A stretch of 36,987 bases of DNA from a bacterium TMED88 (GTDB lineage: Bacteria; Myxococcota_A; UBA9160; UBA4427): NCBI GenBank assembly GCA_002171515.1, contig NHEP01000190.1:1-36987 (forward strand), given 5' to 3'. The notes under the pieces were generated by a model. That model was not told the origin of the DNA, made no database searches, and saw only the letters and a list, made by a program, of their open reading frames with translations. This document shows positions 8,335 through 15,840 of the stretch, one piece after another. The position numbers and the translations under genes are program-made. Position 1 is the first letter of the stretch, and each line of letters begins with the position of its first letter.

Positions 8335-9228
8335 TCACCCAGCGGCTTGTCCCGCTGTCCCGAGGACAAGCGGGTGGAGGGGAAGAATGATCACAAGGAT
8401 GGCCCCCCCGGCGATCGAGGGACCGAACCCGAACGGACTCTTCCAGTTGCTCTGGAAAACACCGACCGACACACCGACCACCAGCCCAACCACGGACGCC
8501 GCAAGCAGCGTGTCGATCACGCCCAATGGCCCGACAAACGCTCCGATCATCGCAAGCAGTTTGACATCTCCCAGCCCAAGCCCGGGGAACCAAAGCCAGT
8601 AGTCTGCATCCTGGGGGCGCGGAGGCGTCTCGCCTTCACCGGGCCAATGGGGGAATGTCCTCCCCGTCGCCACCGAGATTCGGGCATGCAGAAAGCCCAC
8701 GCTCCACAGCACGCCCCCTCCAATCAAGGCGCCGATCAAGCTCTGAAGGACCGCCTGAGCATACGGTGCGCCCGCTTCCAGCGTCTGAACCGCCGGGGCG
8801 AGCAAGAGTCCAGCGGCTAGCCCGCCCAATGAAATTTCATCGGGAATAATTTGAAGGTCGAAATCAATCGCGGCGGCCGCCACCAACGCCGCCGTAAACG
8901 CCATAAAGAGCAGGCCCTGCGCGGTGAGGCCCCACCGCCACGCCATCGCGGCGAAAAGCACACCCGTCAGAAGTTCGAGTGCAGGGTATCGAGGTGAAAT
9001 CTGACATCCACAATGACCGCAGCGCCCTCGCAGCCAGAGATAGGAAAAAACCGGAACGTTTTGCCATGGCCGGATGGACATCTGACATTCGGGACAACGA
9101 GATCCGGGTGTAACAATCGATTCCCCTTGAGGCAATCGATGGATCACGACATTCAAAAAAGAACCGACCAACAGACCCAAGATGAGACCGAAAGAAACGG
9201 ACCACATCATCGGCAGCTCACTCAACAT
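8335..9228 (-). CDS. pilD: Prepilin peptidase / N-methyltransferase PilD
   Basis: A 297-residue inner-membrane aspartyl protease (A24 family) that removes the pilin leader and methylates the new N terminus. It opens with GLILGLLVGSFLNVVIHRLP, then the zinc-binding cytoplasmic domain with CPEC (45-48) and CGHC (70-73). Catalytic aspartates are Asp122 in AAIDFDLQIIPD and Asp221 in GLGLGDVKLLAMIG. Several further hydrophobic segments fit about eight membrane helices. It is last in the pilA-G-H-I-D block, 33 bases after the ABC permease. Start is ATG 9228; Met7 or Met8 are alternatives. Confidence 0.95.
   Translation of the reverse strand: MLSELPMMWSVSFGLILGLLVGSFLNVVIHRLPQGESIVTPGSRCPECQMSIRPWQNVPVFSYLWLRGRCGHCGCQISPRYPALELLTGVLFAAMAWRWGLTAQGLLFMAFTAALVAAAAIDFDLQIIPDEISLGGLAAGLLLAPAVQTLEAGAPYAQAVLQSLIGALIGGGVLWSVGFLHARISVATGRTFPHWPGEGETPPRPQDADYWLWFPGLGLGDVKLLAMIGAFVGPLGVIDTLLAASVVGLVVGVSVGVFQSNWKSPFGFGPSIAGGAILVIILPLHPLVLGTAGQAAG
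8336..8376. terminator. GC-rich stem-loop between tRNA-Gln and pilD
   Basis: GCTTGTCC (8345-8352) pairs with GGACAAGC (8364-8371), and the outer CACCC (8336-8340) pairs with GGGTG (8372-8376), leaving a 4-base bulge. It lies 16 bases after tRNA-Gln and covers the last codons of pilD, so it could stop readthrough from either side. No U-run follows in either direction, so intrinsic termination is unproven. Confidence 0.4.
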
Positions 9229-9261
9229 GGCCTCAGGGCCCGGCGATTCACTCGCGTTCTC

Positions 9262-10038
9262 CTATTTGAGATCCCGCCCCTGAAAAATCCAGCCGGCAGC
9301 AATCAAAAGCGCGACGGCGTAGCCGACCGCGTAGAGAATAGGCAAAGTGAGTTCCGAAGTCGCAATCGGGAGACCATGAACAGCCTGAACGCTGACATTA
9401 AAGGCCTCAAGGTCGGGAAGAAGTCGATACATCCAAGTTGATGCGCCGGCAAAACTCTCATTGCCCGACTGCTGACCCAATGCATACAAATCTCGAGAAA
9501 GATGCCCAGCCCCCCAGATCCCTAAGGTGAACAAAGAGGCCAGGAGCGGGGAAGTGAAGGCCGAGAAAAAAGTCGCCAAGGCGACGATGACGACCAGCTC
9601 CATTCCAAGCAAGCCCAAGGCCGCGACATGCCCGCCGCTCAGCGGTGCGCCGGTCGCGAGAGAAACCGCCACAAAGGCGATCATCATACACGCCAGCTGG
9701 AGCCAAACGGTCATCAAGAGGCCTAGGTATTTCCCAACCAGAAATTCGGAGCGCGACAAAGGCTTTGACAGAATCGTGTAGATCGTACGTCGTTCCACTT
9801 CACCATGAATCAGGCCCACGCCAACAAAAACGGCGATGCCGAGGCTGAACAACCGTATGGAGGCGAGGCCAATGTCCTGAATAATTCGCTGCCCCTCGAC
9901 ATATGACAGGCTCGCGATCACAACCGCAACGCCGATCACCCCCACGGCAAAGAAAAGGAGCGCGTAGAGGACTTTGTTCCGAATTGCCTCGCGAACAGTA
10001 TTGGTCGCAATCGGCCAAACGTGACGCATTCGAATCAC
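9262..10038 (-). CDS. pilI: ABC-2 type transporter permease, PilI-like
   Basis: A 258-residue polytopic membrane protein with about six hydrophobic segments, starting with a cytoplasmic basic stretch (ATNTVREAIRNKVLYALLFFAV) typical of the NosY/ABC-2 permease group. The conserved loop GEVERRTIYTILSKPLSRSEFLVGKYLG is split here as GEVERRTIYTILSKPL and SEFLVGKYLG. It pairs with the ATPase upstream, overlapping it by 4 bases (GTGA); GGGGAGA is 4 bases before the GTG start. In Myxococcus xanthus pilG-pilH-pilI lie between pilA and pilD and are needed for pili; the same order here supports the PilI assignment. The transported substrate is unknown. Confidence 0.85.
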   Translation of the reverse strand: MIRMRHVWPIATNTVREAIRNKVLYALLFFAVGVIGVAVVIASLSYVEGQRIIQDIGLASIRLFSLGIAVFVGVGLIHGEVERRTIYTILSKPLSRSEFLVGKYLGLLMTVWLQLACMMIAFVAVSLATGAPLSGGHVAALGLLGMELVVIVALATFFSAFTSPLLASLFTLGIWGAGHLSRDLYALGQQSGNESFAGASTWMYRLLPDLEAFNVSVQAVHGLPIATSELTLPILYAVGYAVALLIAAGWIFQGRDLK

Positions 10039-11021
10039 GATCTCTCCCCTTTTCTTGCGGATTCATTGCGGATCAAATGCGAAGACGAGGTCGAAACCGC
10101 CTCCAAAAAGATCTTCTCAAGAGACACTCGATGGGGCGTCACCGAAACGACCTCAGCACCGGCCTCAAGGCCAAGGCGAAGGAGTTGGCTGACTTGCTTC
10201 TCCCGAACGCGAAGTTCAATGCGGCCCCCGACGCCGCGAACACGAGCGCCAAATTTCGCCTCCAGAATCTCCCCCAATTCTGGCGGAAGATAAGACAGGA
10301 CGACATCGCTCATGAGATCATCCTCGTGGAGGAAATCCTCGATTCTGCCCTCGTACCGGATTCGACCCTCAACGATGATCGCGACTCGATCACAGATAGT
10401 CTCCACATCACTCAAGATGTGAGTGTTCATGAAGACGGTTTTGCCTTCCGACTTCAATCGAAGAATGACGTCACGGATTTCCTTGCGACCGATGGGATCA
10501 AGACCACTCATCGGTTCATCTAAGAAGACCACTTCGGGGTCGTGCACAAGCGCCTGAGCGATGCCAACCCTTTGCAGCATTCCCTTCGAAAAGGTTCGCA
10601 ACCGCGATTCGGACGCCTCGCCGAGGCCGACCCATTCGAGCAATTCGGGCACTCGCCGGCACCGACGTTGGCCGTCCAGCCCGGAAAGCCGCGCATAGAA
10701 ATCCAGAATTTCGCGGGCCGTCAGATAGCCATAGAAATAAGGGTTCTCTGGCAAAAACCCGATGTGCTCCCGAAAATCATTTTCCGAAACGTCGCAGCCC
10801 AGAATTCGGGCCTGACCACCCGAGGCCTGAATCAAGCCCATCAAGGCCTTCAGGGTGGTGGTCTTGCCGGCGCCATTGGGCCCCACGAAGCCATAGATCT
10901 CGCCCCGCTGCACCGAAAAAGAAACCCCATGCAAAATACGCTTTCGGCGCAGACCGAAGCCAGGGCGATAGTCCTTGATGAGATCGAGCACCTCGACGAC
11001 TGCGTCCCCATTTTCTCGCAT
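10035..11021 (-). CDS. pilH: ABC transporter ATP-binding protein, PilH-like
   Basis: A 328-residue ABC ATPase. With ATG 11021 as start: Walker A GPNGAGKTT (47-55), a divergent signature TFSKGMLQR (about 143-151, in place of LSGGQ, as is common in this ABC-2 group), Walker B VVFLDEP (164-170), D-loop SGLD and H-loop His201. The C-terminal 100 residues are an extension shared by drug/NosF-like ATPases. I prefer ATG 11021 to GTG 11024 because GAGGGAG is then 6 bases upstream; the ATG also overlaps the preceding stop as TGATG. It energises the PilI-like permease. Synteny with M. xanthus pilGHI suggests a role in pilus assembly. Confidence 0.87.
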   Translation of the reverse strand: MRENGDAVVEVLDLIKDYRPGFGLRRKRILHGVSFSVQRGEIYGFVGPNGAGKTTTLKALMGLIQASGGQARILGCDVSENDFREHIGFLPENPYFYGYLTAREILDFYARLSGLDGQRRCRRVPELLEWVGLGEASESRLRTFSKGMLQRVGIAQALVHDPEVVFLDEPMSGLDPIGRKEIRDVILRLKSEGKTVFMNTHILSDVETICDRVAIIVEGRIRYEGRIEDFLHEDDLMSDVVLSYLPPELGEILEAKFGARVRGVGGRIELRVREKQVSQLLRLGLEAGAEVVSVTPHRVSLEKIFLEAVSTSSSHLIRNESARKGERS

Positions 11022-12082
11022 CACAAGCTCCCTCTTTCCTCTGCGTGCAATGTCCCCTCTTGCCGCGCAGCAGCCCAGCCATTCGCTTTAGCCCGGCTGA
11101 CTGCATCAAAATGAAGGCGATAACGGGATCCGTAGAAGCTGGAAACGATCTCGTCTTGTTCATCATCAAGCAGCCACCGGCTTTGTCGTGACAATGCAAC
11201 GGGCAGTGAGTCTGGTTCTGGACTTGGCAAACCGACCAAAACCGGATTCGGACCTTCTCGAAGCGATTCCACCGTCGCGATATCCTGACCACGGCGGTCC
11301 CGGTAGATCTTGCGCGCCTCGTCGAGAAAGCGCGCTTTTCGCTCAATTTCAATCTCGTCCAGCCCTGCCCGATAGCCCTCTTGAAGCACTGGGTCATCAG
11401 TGCCTTGAACCAGCTCGATCAAAAATGCCTCGGCCACGTCAATCTCCGCGGTTTCGGAGCGCAGCCTTGCCACCAATCGGGGTAAGTACGCAGGGGCGCC
11501 CGGCAAGCCGCTCGCGGCCTGGATCTGTTCGGCCGCCGATTCGTATTCCATCAAGTAGTAGAAGAGGTTGAATCCGAGATAGAAGCGATTCCGCCACTCC
11601 TCAGGGTGATGGTTGATACCTCGTTCGAGCAGACGGTTTGCCGTTCGAACATTCTCCTCACTCTCGGTCAACCATACAGCGGCAAATCGGTAGGGATGTC
11701 CGACCCAAGGATTGAGCGTGGTCACCACATCGATCAATTGACCAACATGACCCCCAGCGTTCGCATCGACGGCTGCTGAGCCGCCCACGGCCTGAATCGC
11801 TACCAGCCAGTAGTAATCGGATAGCACCGCATCGAAACCCAGGGTGATTCGCTCGATGATGGAGGGATCGGGAACAAACGCCTCGCCGCGATCGGCCCGT
11901 GTCAGCGGAGGAATTTGGGCTTGGACAACACCCACGAGGGCCAAGGCGCAGCAAAACGCGAGCCCTGCCAGCCCTCTGCGCCGCCAGGCGCGGCGAATCG
12001 CCTTACGCGACCTGAAATCATCAGGCCGTTGCGCTTCACTCAGCGGTTGATTGGGTTTGAGGTCGTTTCTCATAGCCGACAC
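11021..12082 (-). CDS. PilG-like membrane-anchored protein of the pilus-linked ABC transporter
   Basis: A 353-residue protein with a basic N terminus, one hydrophobic segment (about 37-56, GLAGLAFCCALALVGVVQAQ) that is either a signal peptide or an anchor, and a mostly helical remainder. The middle (TLNPWVGHPYRFAAVWLTE, NRFYLGFNLFYYLMEYESA) looks like degenerate TPR helices. It lies exactly where pilG lies in Myxococcus xanthus, between pilA and the ABC ATPase, so an accessory role with the transporter is likely; the assignment is by position and architecture, not by motif. Start GTG 12082 abuts the pilA stop; ATG 12073 is an alternative. Neither has a strong ribosome-binding site. Confidence 0.75.
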   Translation of the reverse strand: MSAMRNDLKPNQPLSEAQRPDDFRSRKAIRRAWRRRGLAGLAFCCALALVGVVQAQIPPLTRADRGEAFVPDPSIIERITLGFDAVLSDYYWLVAIQAVGGSAAVDANAGGHVGQLIDVVTTLNPWVGHPYRFAAVWLTESEENVRTANRLLERGINHHPEEWRNRFYLGFNLFYYLMEYESAAEQIQAASGLPGAPAYLPRLVARLRSETAEIDVAEAFLIELVQGTDDPVLQEGYRAGLDEIEIERKARFLDEARKIYRDRRGQDIATVESLREGPNPVLVGLPSPEPDSLPVALSRQSRWLLDDEQDEIVSSFYGSRYRLHFDAVSRAKANGWAAARQEGTLHAEERGSL

Positions 12083-12652
12083 TCAGAACCGATCCGATGA
12101 AGAGTGACGAACGACGCTATCCCACTGCACCGTTCCCGTTGTCGGATGGGTCGGCGGCCCGTGACCACTGACCCCTACGCCACACCACCCACCGGCCGCG
12201 TCCGGATGAAAATAAACAAACTCGCTAATCACAGCATCATTATCGAGATTGCCGTACGCCGTCGCCGTAAAACAATTTGCACAGGAACAGCCCGCGAAAC
12301 CATCCACCACGGTGTCGTAGTCGAAAAAGACGTCCCCGTCCGGCACCCAGCCGACCTCGGCAAAGGCCGTCGCCAAGGGCTGGACGGGCCGGGTCACACT
12401 CGTTGGCAGCGTGGCCGTTGTAGCCCCCGGCTCGGGAGCGGACGAAACGTATCGATTAAATTCAGCGAAGTAGCTCTTTTGCGTCTTGGCGAGCGCAGAG
12501 AGATTGACAAAGGCCTCCGCCTGCTTTGAGGAAAGCTGGTAATTGACGAACGAAGGGATCGCGACGCTCGCCAACACACCCATGATGCCCACAACGATCA
12601 TCAATTCGGTCAACGTAAAGCCTGCCCGCTTGCGTAAACCCGATGCTGTCAT
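12083..12652 (-). CDS. pilA: Type IV major pilin (PilA-like)
   Basis: A 189-residue prepilin. The class III leader MTASGLRKRAG is cleaved after Gly11, giving Phe12 (+1) and the conserved Glu16 (+5) in FTLTELMIVVGIMGVLASVA, the N-terminal helix that packs the fibre. The globular domain holds an unusual cysteine group, Cys122, Cys124, Cys127 and Cys157, rather than the usual two-cysteine D-loop. The start ATG 12652 has GGGAAGG 4 bases upstream. It leads the block that ends with pilD, so substrate and processing peptidase share an operon. Confidence 0.93.
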   Translation of the reverse strand: MTASGLRKRAGFTLTELMIVVGIMGVLASVAIPSFVNYQLSSKQAEAFVNLSALAKTQKSYFAEFNRYVSSAPEPGATTATLPTSVTRPVQPLATAFAEVGWVPDGDVFFDYDTVVDGFAGCSCANCFTATAYGNLDNDAVISEFVYFHPDAAGGWCGVGVSGHGPPTHPTTGTVQWDSVVRHSSSDRF

Positions 12653-13072
12653 TCGACCTTCCCTTCCTCAAACTGCTGCGACTCGCCTGACTCATGACTG
12701 GGGAGCGACCCTCGAAAGGCTCGGAATGATTGGGGAGCCTTGTCCCAAGGCCCCTCTCTTTCCCGGCAGCTCGGACAACGCCTCCCAGCGGAACCATCAA
12801 TGTGTCCTGGGCCACCCGCTCCTCGTTCTCGTATCGGCAAAAGCAGGCCTAGGCCTTGAGTCGCTCCAGCAATTTTTCGGGGTTCCGGAGAGGCTCTCGG
12901 CGCCCAGGGGGAAAAGCGGTGAGGCCTCGCACCGGGCAATACCTGGCTGCGTCGGGGCTCGAAGCGAGATCCCGGCCCGATTCCACTCTCAGTGGAATCG
13001 AGGGCCCAGCCCGGCAGCGAACGCACCGGACTGAGAGGGGGACGCACCTGGGGGCTAACTCAGGGCAGTTGG
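12653..13072. other. Intergenic region upstream of pilA with palindromes; no gene seen
   Basis: This 420-base divergent spacer has no credible gene. It must hold the pilA promoter, but I find neither a convincing sigma-70 pair nor a sigma-54 GG-N10-GC element in the usual form. Structures visible: a perfect 10-bp hairpin CGATTCCACT-CTC-AGTGGAATCG (12978-13000), a 12-base palindrome AGGCCTAGGCCT (12845-12856), and GCCTTG/CAAGGC with a 3-base loop (12737-12751). Any of these could be operators for pilin regulation, but that is a guess. Confidence 0.4.
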
Positions 13073-13101
13073 TTGACAGGCATGGGGGCAGCTGGCAAAG
13101 T
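13073..13101 (+). promoter_or_regulatory. Sigma-70 type promoter of tRNA-Glu
   Basis: A perfect -35 hexamer TTGACA (13073-13078), a 17-base spacer and CAAAGT (13096-13101) as -10. The predicted start near 13108 is only 8 bases before the mature tRNA, a normal arrangement for a tRNA gene. Confidence 0.65.
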
Positions 13102-13115
13102 CCGGCGCCGAGCGT

Positions 13116-13191
13116 GCTCCCATCGTCTAGAGGCCTAGGACGCGGCCCTCTCAAGGCTGAAACACGGGTTCGAGTCCCGTTGGGAGCACCA
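13116..13191 (+). tRNA. tRNA-Glu (anticodon CUC)
   Basis: The cloverleaf is complete: acceptor GCTCCCA (13116-13122) with TGGGAGC (13181-13187), D arm with the Glu-type CGTCTAGAGGCCTAGGAC, anticodon stem CGGCC/GGCTG with loop CTCTCAA (anticodon CUC), T arm ACGGG/CCCGT with TTCGAGT, discriminator A13188 and encoded CCA. It decodes GAG. Confidence 0.96.
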
Positions 13192-13291
13192 CCTCTGGTT
13201 CCGAGTGCCAAGCGCCTCCGCCGCCGTCAGACAGCGGCCGGCTGCACGGGCGGAGCCCGGATCGCCTAGGCGCCACAAGGAGCGGGACCCG

Positions 13292-13900
13292 ATGAGCAAG
13301 ATGGCGTTCGTATTCCTCGATTGCGAGTTCGGGGGCCTCGACCCCGAGCTCCATGACATCACCGAGGTCGGGCTCATCGTCACCGACTATCGCTTGGTCG
13401 AGTCTGCAGAAGCCCAATGGCGGGTCGCGGCCCGACCGGACCGGATCACCCCGGAGTCAGCCAAAATGTTCGGCTACGACGAAGCCCTTTGGTCCAAAGC
13501 ACCGCCTCTTCGCGAAGTACTGACCGAAATTGCAGACCTTTTACCCAAAGACGCGAAAGTCGTTCCCGCGGGCCAGAATGTGCGGATGGACATGATGTTC
13601 CTCGAAAGGGCCTATAAGAAGTGCGATCTCCCGTACCCCTTTGACTACCATGTCATTGACCTCGCGACGCTGTTCTACGCCTGGACGCTGGTGGCTGGAA
13701 CCACCGCCGAAGCCCTCTCTCTGCGTCAAGCGGCTACCCAAGCGGGACTGCTGGACGCCAACGGCGTTGCGCATCGCGCCCTCGCAGATGCCCGGCTCAC
13801 CTTGGAGTGTTTCCGGCACTACGTGGGCCGATTGGGGCCCCGCGATCCCGCGGAGGTGGTTCCGCCGCTTCCGGGGAGCAACGCTGACAAATTGGCCTAA
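13292..13900 (+). CDS. DnaQ-like DEDDh 3'-5' exonuclease
   Basis: A 202-residue exonuclease-fold protein with all DEDDh residues: Asp10 and Glu12 (FLDCEFGGLD), Asp100 (GQNVRMDMMFL), His161 and Asp166 (HRALADARLT). These enzymes remove nucleotides from 3' ends of DNA or RNA with two metal ions; the substrate here cannot be told. It is a stand-alone domain, without polymerase or UvrC fusion. The start ATG 13292 has AAGGAG 9 bases upstream; an upstream ATG at 13205 in the same frame has no such site. It follows tRNA-Glu and converges on the kinase-like gene with a 4-base tail overlap. Confidence 0.85.
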   Translation: MSKMAFVFLDCEFGGLDPELHDITEVGLIVTDYRLVESAEAQWRVAARPDRITPESAKMFGYDEALWSKAPPLREVLTEIADLLPKDAKVVPAGQNVRMDMMFLERAYKKCDLPYPFDYHVIDLATLFYAWTLVAGTTAEALSLRQAATQAGLLDANGVAHRALADARLTLECFRHYVGRLGPRDPAEVVPPLPGSNADKLA

Positions 13901-14499
13901 TCCGGGTCGATTCGAGCTCGCCACTTCTCGACAGCCCGACGATCGAATCGCGCGATCCCACGGCAAAACCAGCTGCCGGGACGCAGGCAGAGCGCAGACG
14001 CGAAGTCGATGATGACCGGGCGACCATCCTCCCCCGCCAAAACATTGCTGCGATGACGCAAGTCCAAGTGGACAACCCCCTTCGCGTGCATGGCGGCCAC
14101 ATTCCGCTCGAGTTCCTTGACGAAGCTCTTGGACACCTTCCCTTTGAGAGCGCGAGATAGCCATGTTCCTGGTCGATACTCCAACGCGAAAGCAAAATCG
14201 TCCAGACGCTCAAGCAGCCGTGGAACAGCCGAAACGCCTTCCAGGCGGCGATAGGCCCGCACTTCACGCGCACAGAGCCAGCGTCCCGCCCAGCGCCTCA
14301 GCCAGCCCCCCTGCCCCCGAAAATCCTTCACGACGAAGATGCCTGCATCGCCTTCGAAAAGCAGCACATCGGCCTGAAATCCATGCCCGGGACTCAGAAC
14401 GCGAGAAAGCGAGTCCGCCCAGTCCGGCCGACCCGGGAAAGAGGCCCCTTTTTCAGACAAGGAGCACACGCACGCACACCAAGCCCAGAAGCGCGACAA
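13897..14499 (-). CDS. Small protein-kinase-fold protein (Kdo/RIO-like)
   Basis: A 200-residue protein with the core of a eukaryotic-like or lipopolysaccharide kinase: a likely ATP lysine Lys58 (FVVKDF), Glu79, the catalytic loop HLDLRHRSN (144-152) with Asp146 and Asn152, and the metal motif IDFASAL (Asp165). This pattern is close to the Kdo/WaaP and RIO groups, so it may phosphorylate a lipid, sugar or protein; the substrate is unknown. As written, the start ATG 14499 overlaps the upstream methyltransferase by 47 bases; GTG or TTG codons near 14469-14460 are possible later starts. The C terminus is short compared with full kinases. Confidence 0.75.
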   Translation of the reverse strand: MSRFWAWCACVCSLSEKGASFPGRPDWADSLSRVLSPGHGFQADVLLFEGDAGIFVVKDFRGQGGWLRRWAGRWLCAREVRAYRRLEGVSAVPRLLERLDDFAFALEYRPGTWLSRALKGKVSKSFVKELERNVAAMHAKGVVHLDLRHRSNVLAGEDGRPVIIDFASALCLRPGSWFCRGIARFDRRAVEKWRARIDPD

Positions 14500-15064
14500 C
14501 CGCGAGAAGCGTCCCGAGTTCGTTGTTGGTGTCGAACCGGTTAAATTGCCAGGATTCCTCCCGACAAGATTGAGCCGGATCGCCGCCGTTCACGGAACGC
14601 CATCGTGAGGCCCGGGGAAACAGCGCCGGGACGTCTTCACGGTACTCCGCATAGCGAGCCCCGTAGAGCGCGATCAGCCGGTCAGCCTCCGTTTGGTCCT
14701 TTCTGGGCAAGTAGGCGAAACCGAACCAGATTGAAAGGAGAACCGCCCCCAGACCGGCGGCTGCGCCGCCTAACATGATCAAAGCCCCGAAACCGATGAG
14801 CAGAGTGCCGAGATACAGCGGGTGCCTCACGTAGGCATAGGGACCGGTCGTCGTCAGACGAGCGGTCTTGACCAAGTATCCAACCGCCCAAACCCGGACT
14901 CCAGCGCCTGCCAAAACAAAAGGAAGGCCCCACGCCACGCTGGCCCAGCTGGGCTGGCTCCAGACCAGAAGCAGAGCGGCCAGCACGGCTCCGGGGATGA
15001 AACGCGGATTCAGATTTTTCGACCGAATGGGGTTCCGCACCCCGCCGAACGTATCAAGCCTCAC
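14453..15064 (-). CDS. Isoprenylcysteine carboxyl methyltransferase-like membrane protein
   Basis: A 203-residue protein with hydrophobic segments at about 22-36, 43-65, 85-118 and 184-203. The core TTGPYAYVRHPLYLGTLL followed by the EADRLIALYGARYAEY/VPALFP block is the signature of the ICMT/PEMT superfamily of membrane methyltransferases that use S-adenosylmethionine. The bacterial substrate is not known. The extra C-terminal membrane helix after a soluble linker is not usual for short ICMT-like proteins. It overlaps the kinase-like gene downstream, suggesting coupled expression. Confidence 0.8.
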   Translation of the reverse strand: MRLDTFGGVRNPIRSKNLNPRFIPGAVLAALLLVWSQPSWASVAWGLPFVLAGAGVRVWAVGYLVKTARLTTTGPYAYVRHPLYLGTLLIGFGALIMLGGAAAGLGAVLLSIWFGFAYLPRKDQTEADRLIALYGARYAEYREDVPALFPRASRWRSVNGGDPAQSCREESWQFNRFDTNNELGTLLAVVALLGLVCVRVLLV

Positions 15065-15108
15065 GCTTGGAGCAATAAGCCTAAGCCGCTCAGCGTCACA
15101 GCAAACCG

Positions 15109-15399
15109 CTAGTCATCCTCGTGCGTGGACACCGGCTGGCGCTGACTCACCATCCGCCACAGCGTCCGACGCAGGCGCTCCTTAAAAATGGGATCCGCCT
15201 GAACACCCGCGCCGTCGGCCGCGAGAAACTCCTCGAGTTCAGCCGGGTCGATCGACTCCGCTTCCTCGAGGCCTGGCAGACCCAACGCGGGCTTTGGCGC
15301 CTGAGCACTCCCGGCTACTCCCGAAGCACCCTCCGCGGGACCCGCACTGGACCGAGCTAAGGCGGGCTGGACCCCACCGACCGGATCTGAAGACTTCAC
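15109..15399 (-). CDS. Small protein of unknown function with DPIFKERLRRTLWRMV tail
   Basis: I do not recognise a named family. The first half is Ala/Gly/Pro-rich and probably disordered; the C-terminal third (ESIDPAELEEFLAADG, then DPIFKERLRRTLWRMV) is predicted helical and has the look of the conserved part. It lies between an ECF sigma gene and the methyltransferase gene on the same strand, so it might be a small partner or anti-sigma-like protein, but that is inference only. The start is uncertain: GTG 15399 has AGGTGA 5 bases upstream (96 aa); the frame stays open to TTG 15477 (122 aa). Confidence 0.55.
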   Translation of the reverse strand: MKSSDPVGGVQPALARSSAGPAEGASGVAGSAQAPKPALGLPGLEEAESIDPAELEEFLAADGAGVQADPIFKERLRRTLWRMVSQRQPVSTHEDD

Positions 15400-15840
15400 G
15401 CGACTCACCTTGGACTCTCGCCCCCATCTGGCCTGCTCGGGGCGCTTCGCACCCCGAGTCTGACCCTGTGAGACCAACCGGATTCACCGCCGTCCGGCAA
15501 TCCGTACCCCCTCCCAAACGACGAGGAGGGCCACTCCGACTGCTTCCCCCCTGGGTCCGATCCGCGTTCTCGCGCTCACGTGCCCGCAGGGTACACCTCT
15601 TCGTGGCGCAAAAGAGCACGTTGTGGCAACGAAATTGGCTTTTCCCGCGCAAACCCAGTCGGAATCAGTAGGAGAAGCGATCGAGCTGTAGGAAAATAGA
15701 ACCAAAATAGGCGGTTACGGGCAAGGATTCCGAAACCCTAGGGGGATCCCCGGCCGGCCCAGAAGGCGCGAATCGACCGCCGTCGAGAAAAAATCGAAGC
15801 GGAGCAGCCGACTCGCCCCAGGCTCTGGAAAGAGGATTTC
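15400..15840. other. Intergenic region between small unknown gene and sigma gene
   Basis: No credible gene. It includes an AT-richer stretch (15665-15715), where the minus strand has a repeated CTATTTT unit, flanked by the inverted repeat CGGAATC (15660-15666) and GATTCCG (15726-15732). This could be the promoter/operator of the small unknown gene. No clear terminator for the sigma gene was found. Confidence 0.35.

Noticed and set aside
15484-15705. 73-codon minus-strand frame between the small unknown gene and sigma gene
   Set aside because: No family resemblance, no good ribosome-binding site, and a composition typical of noncoding GC-rich DNA.
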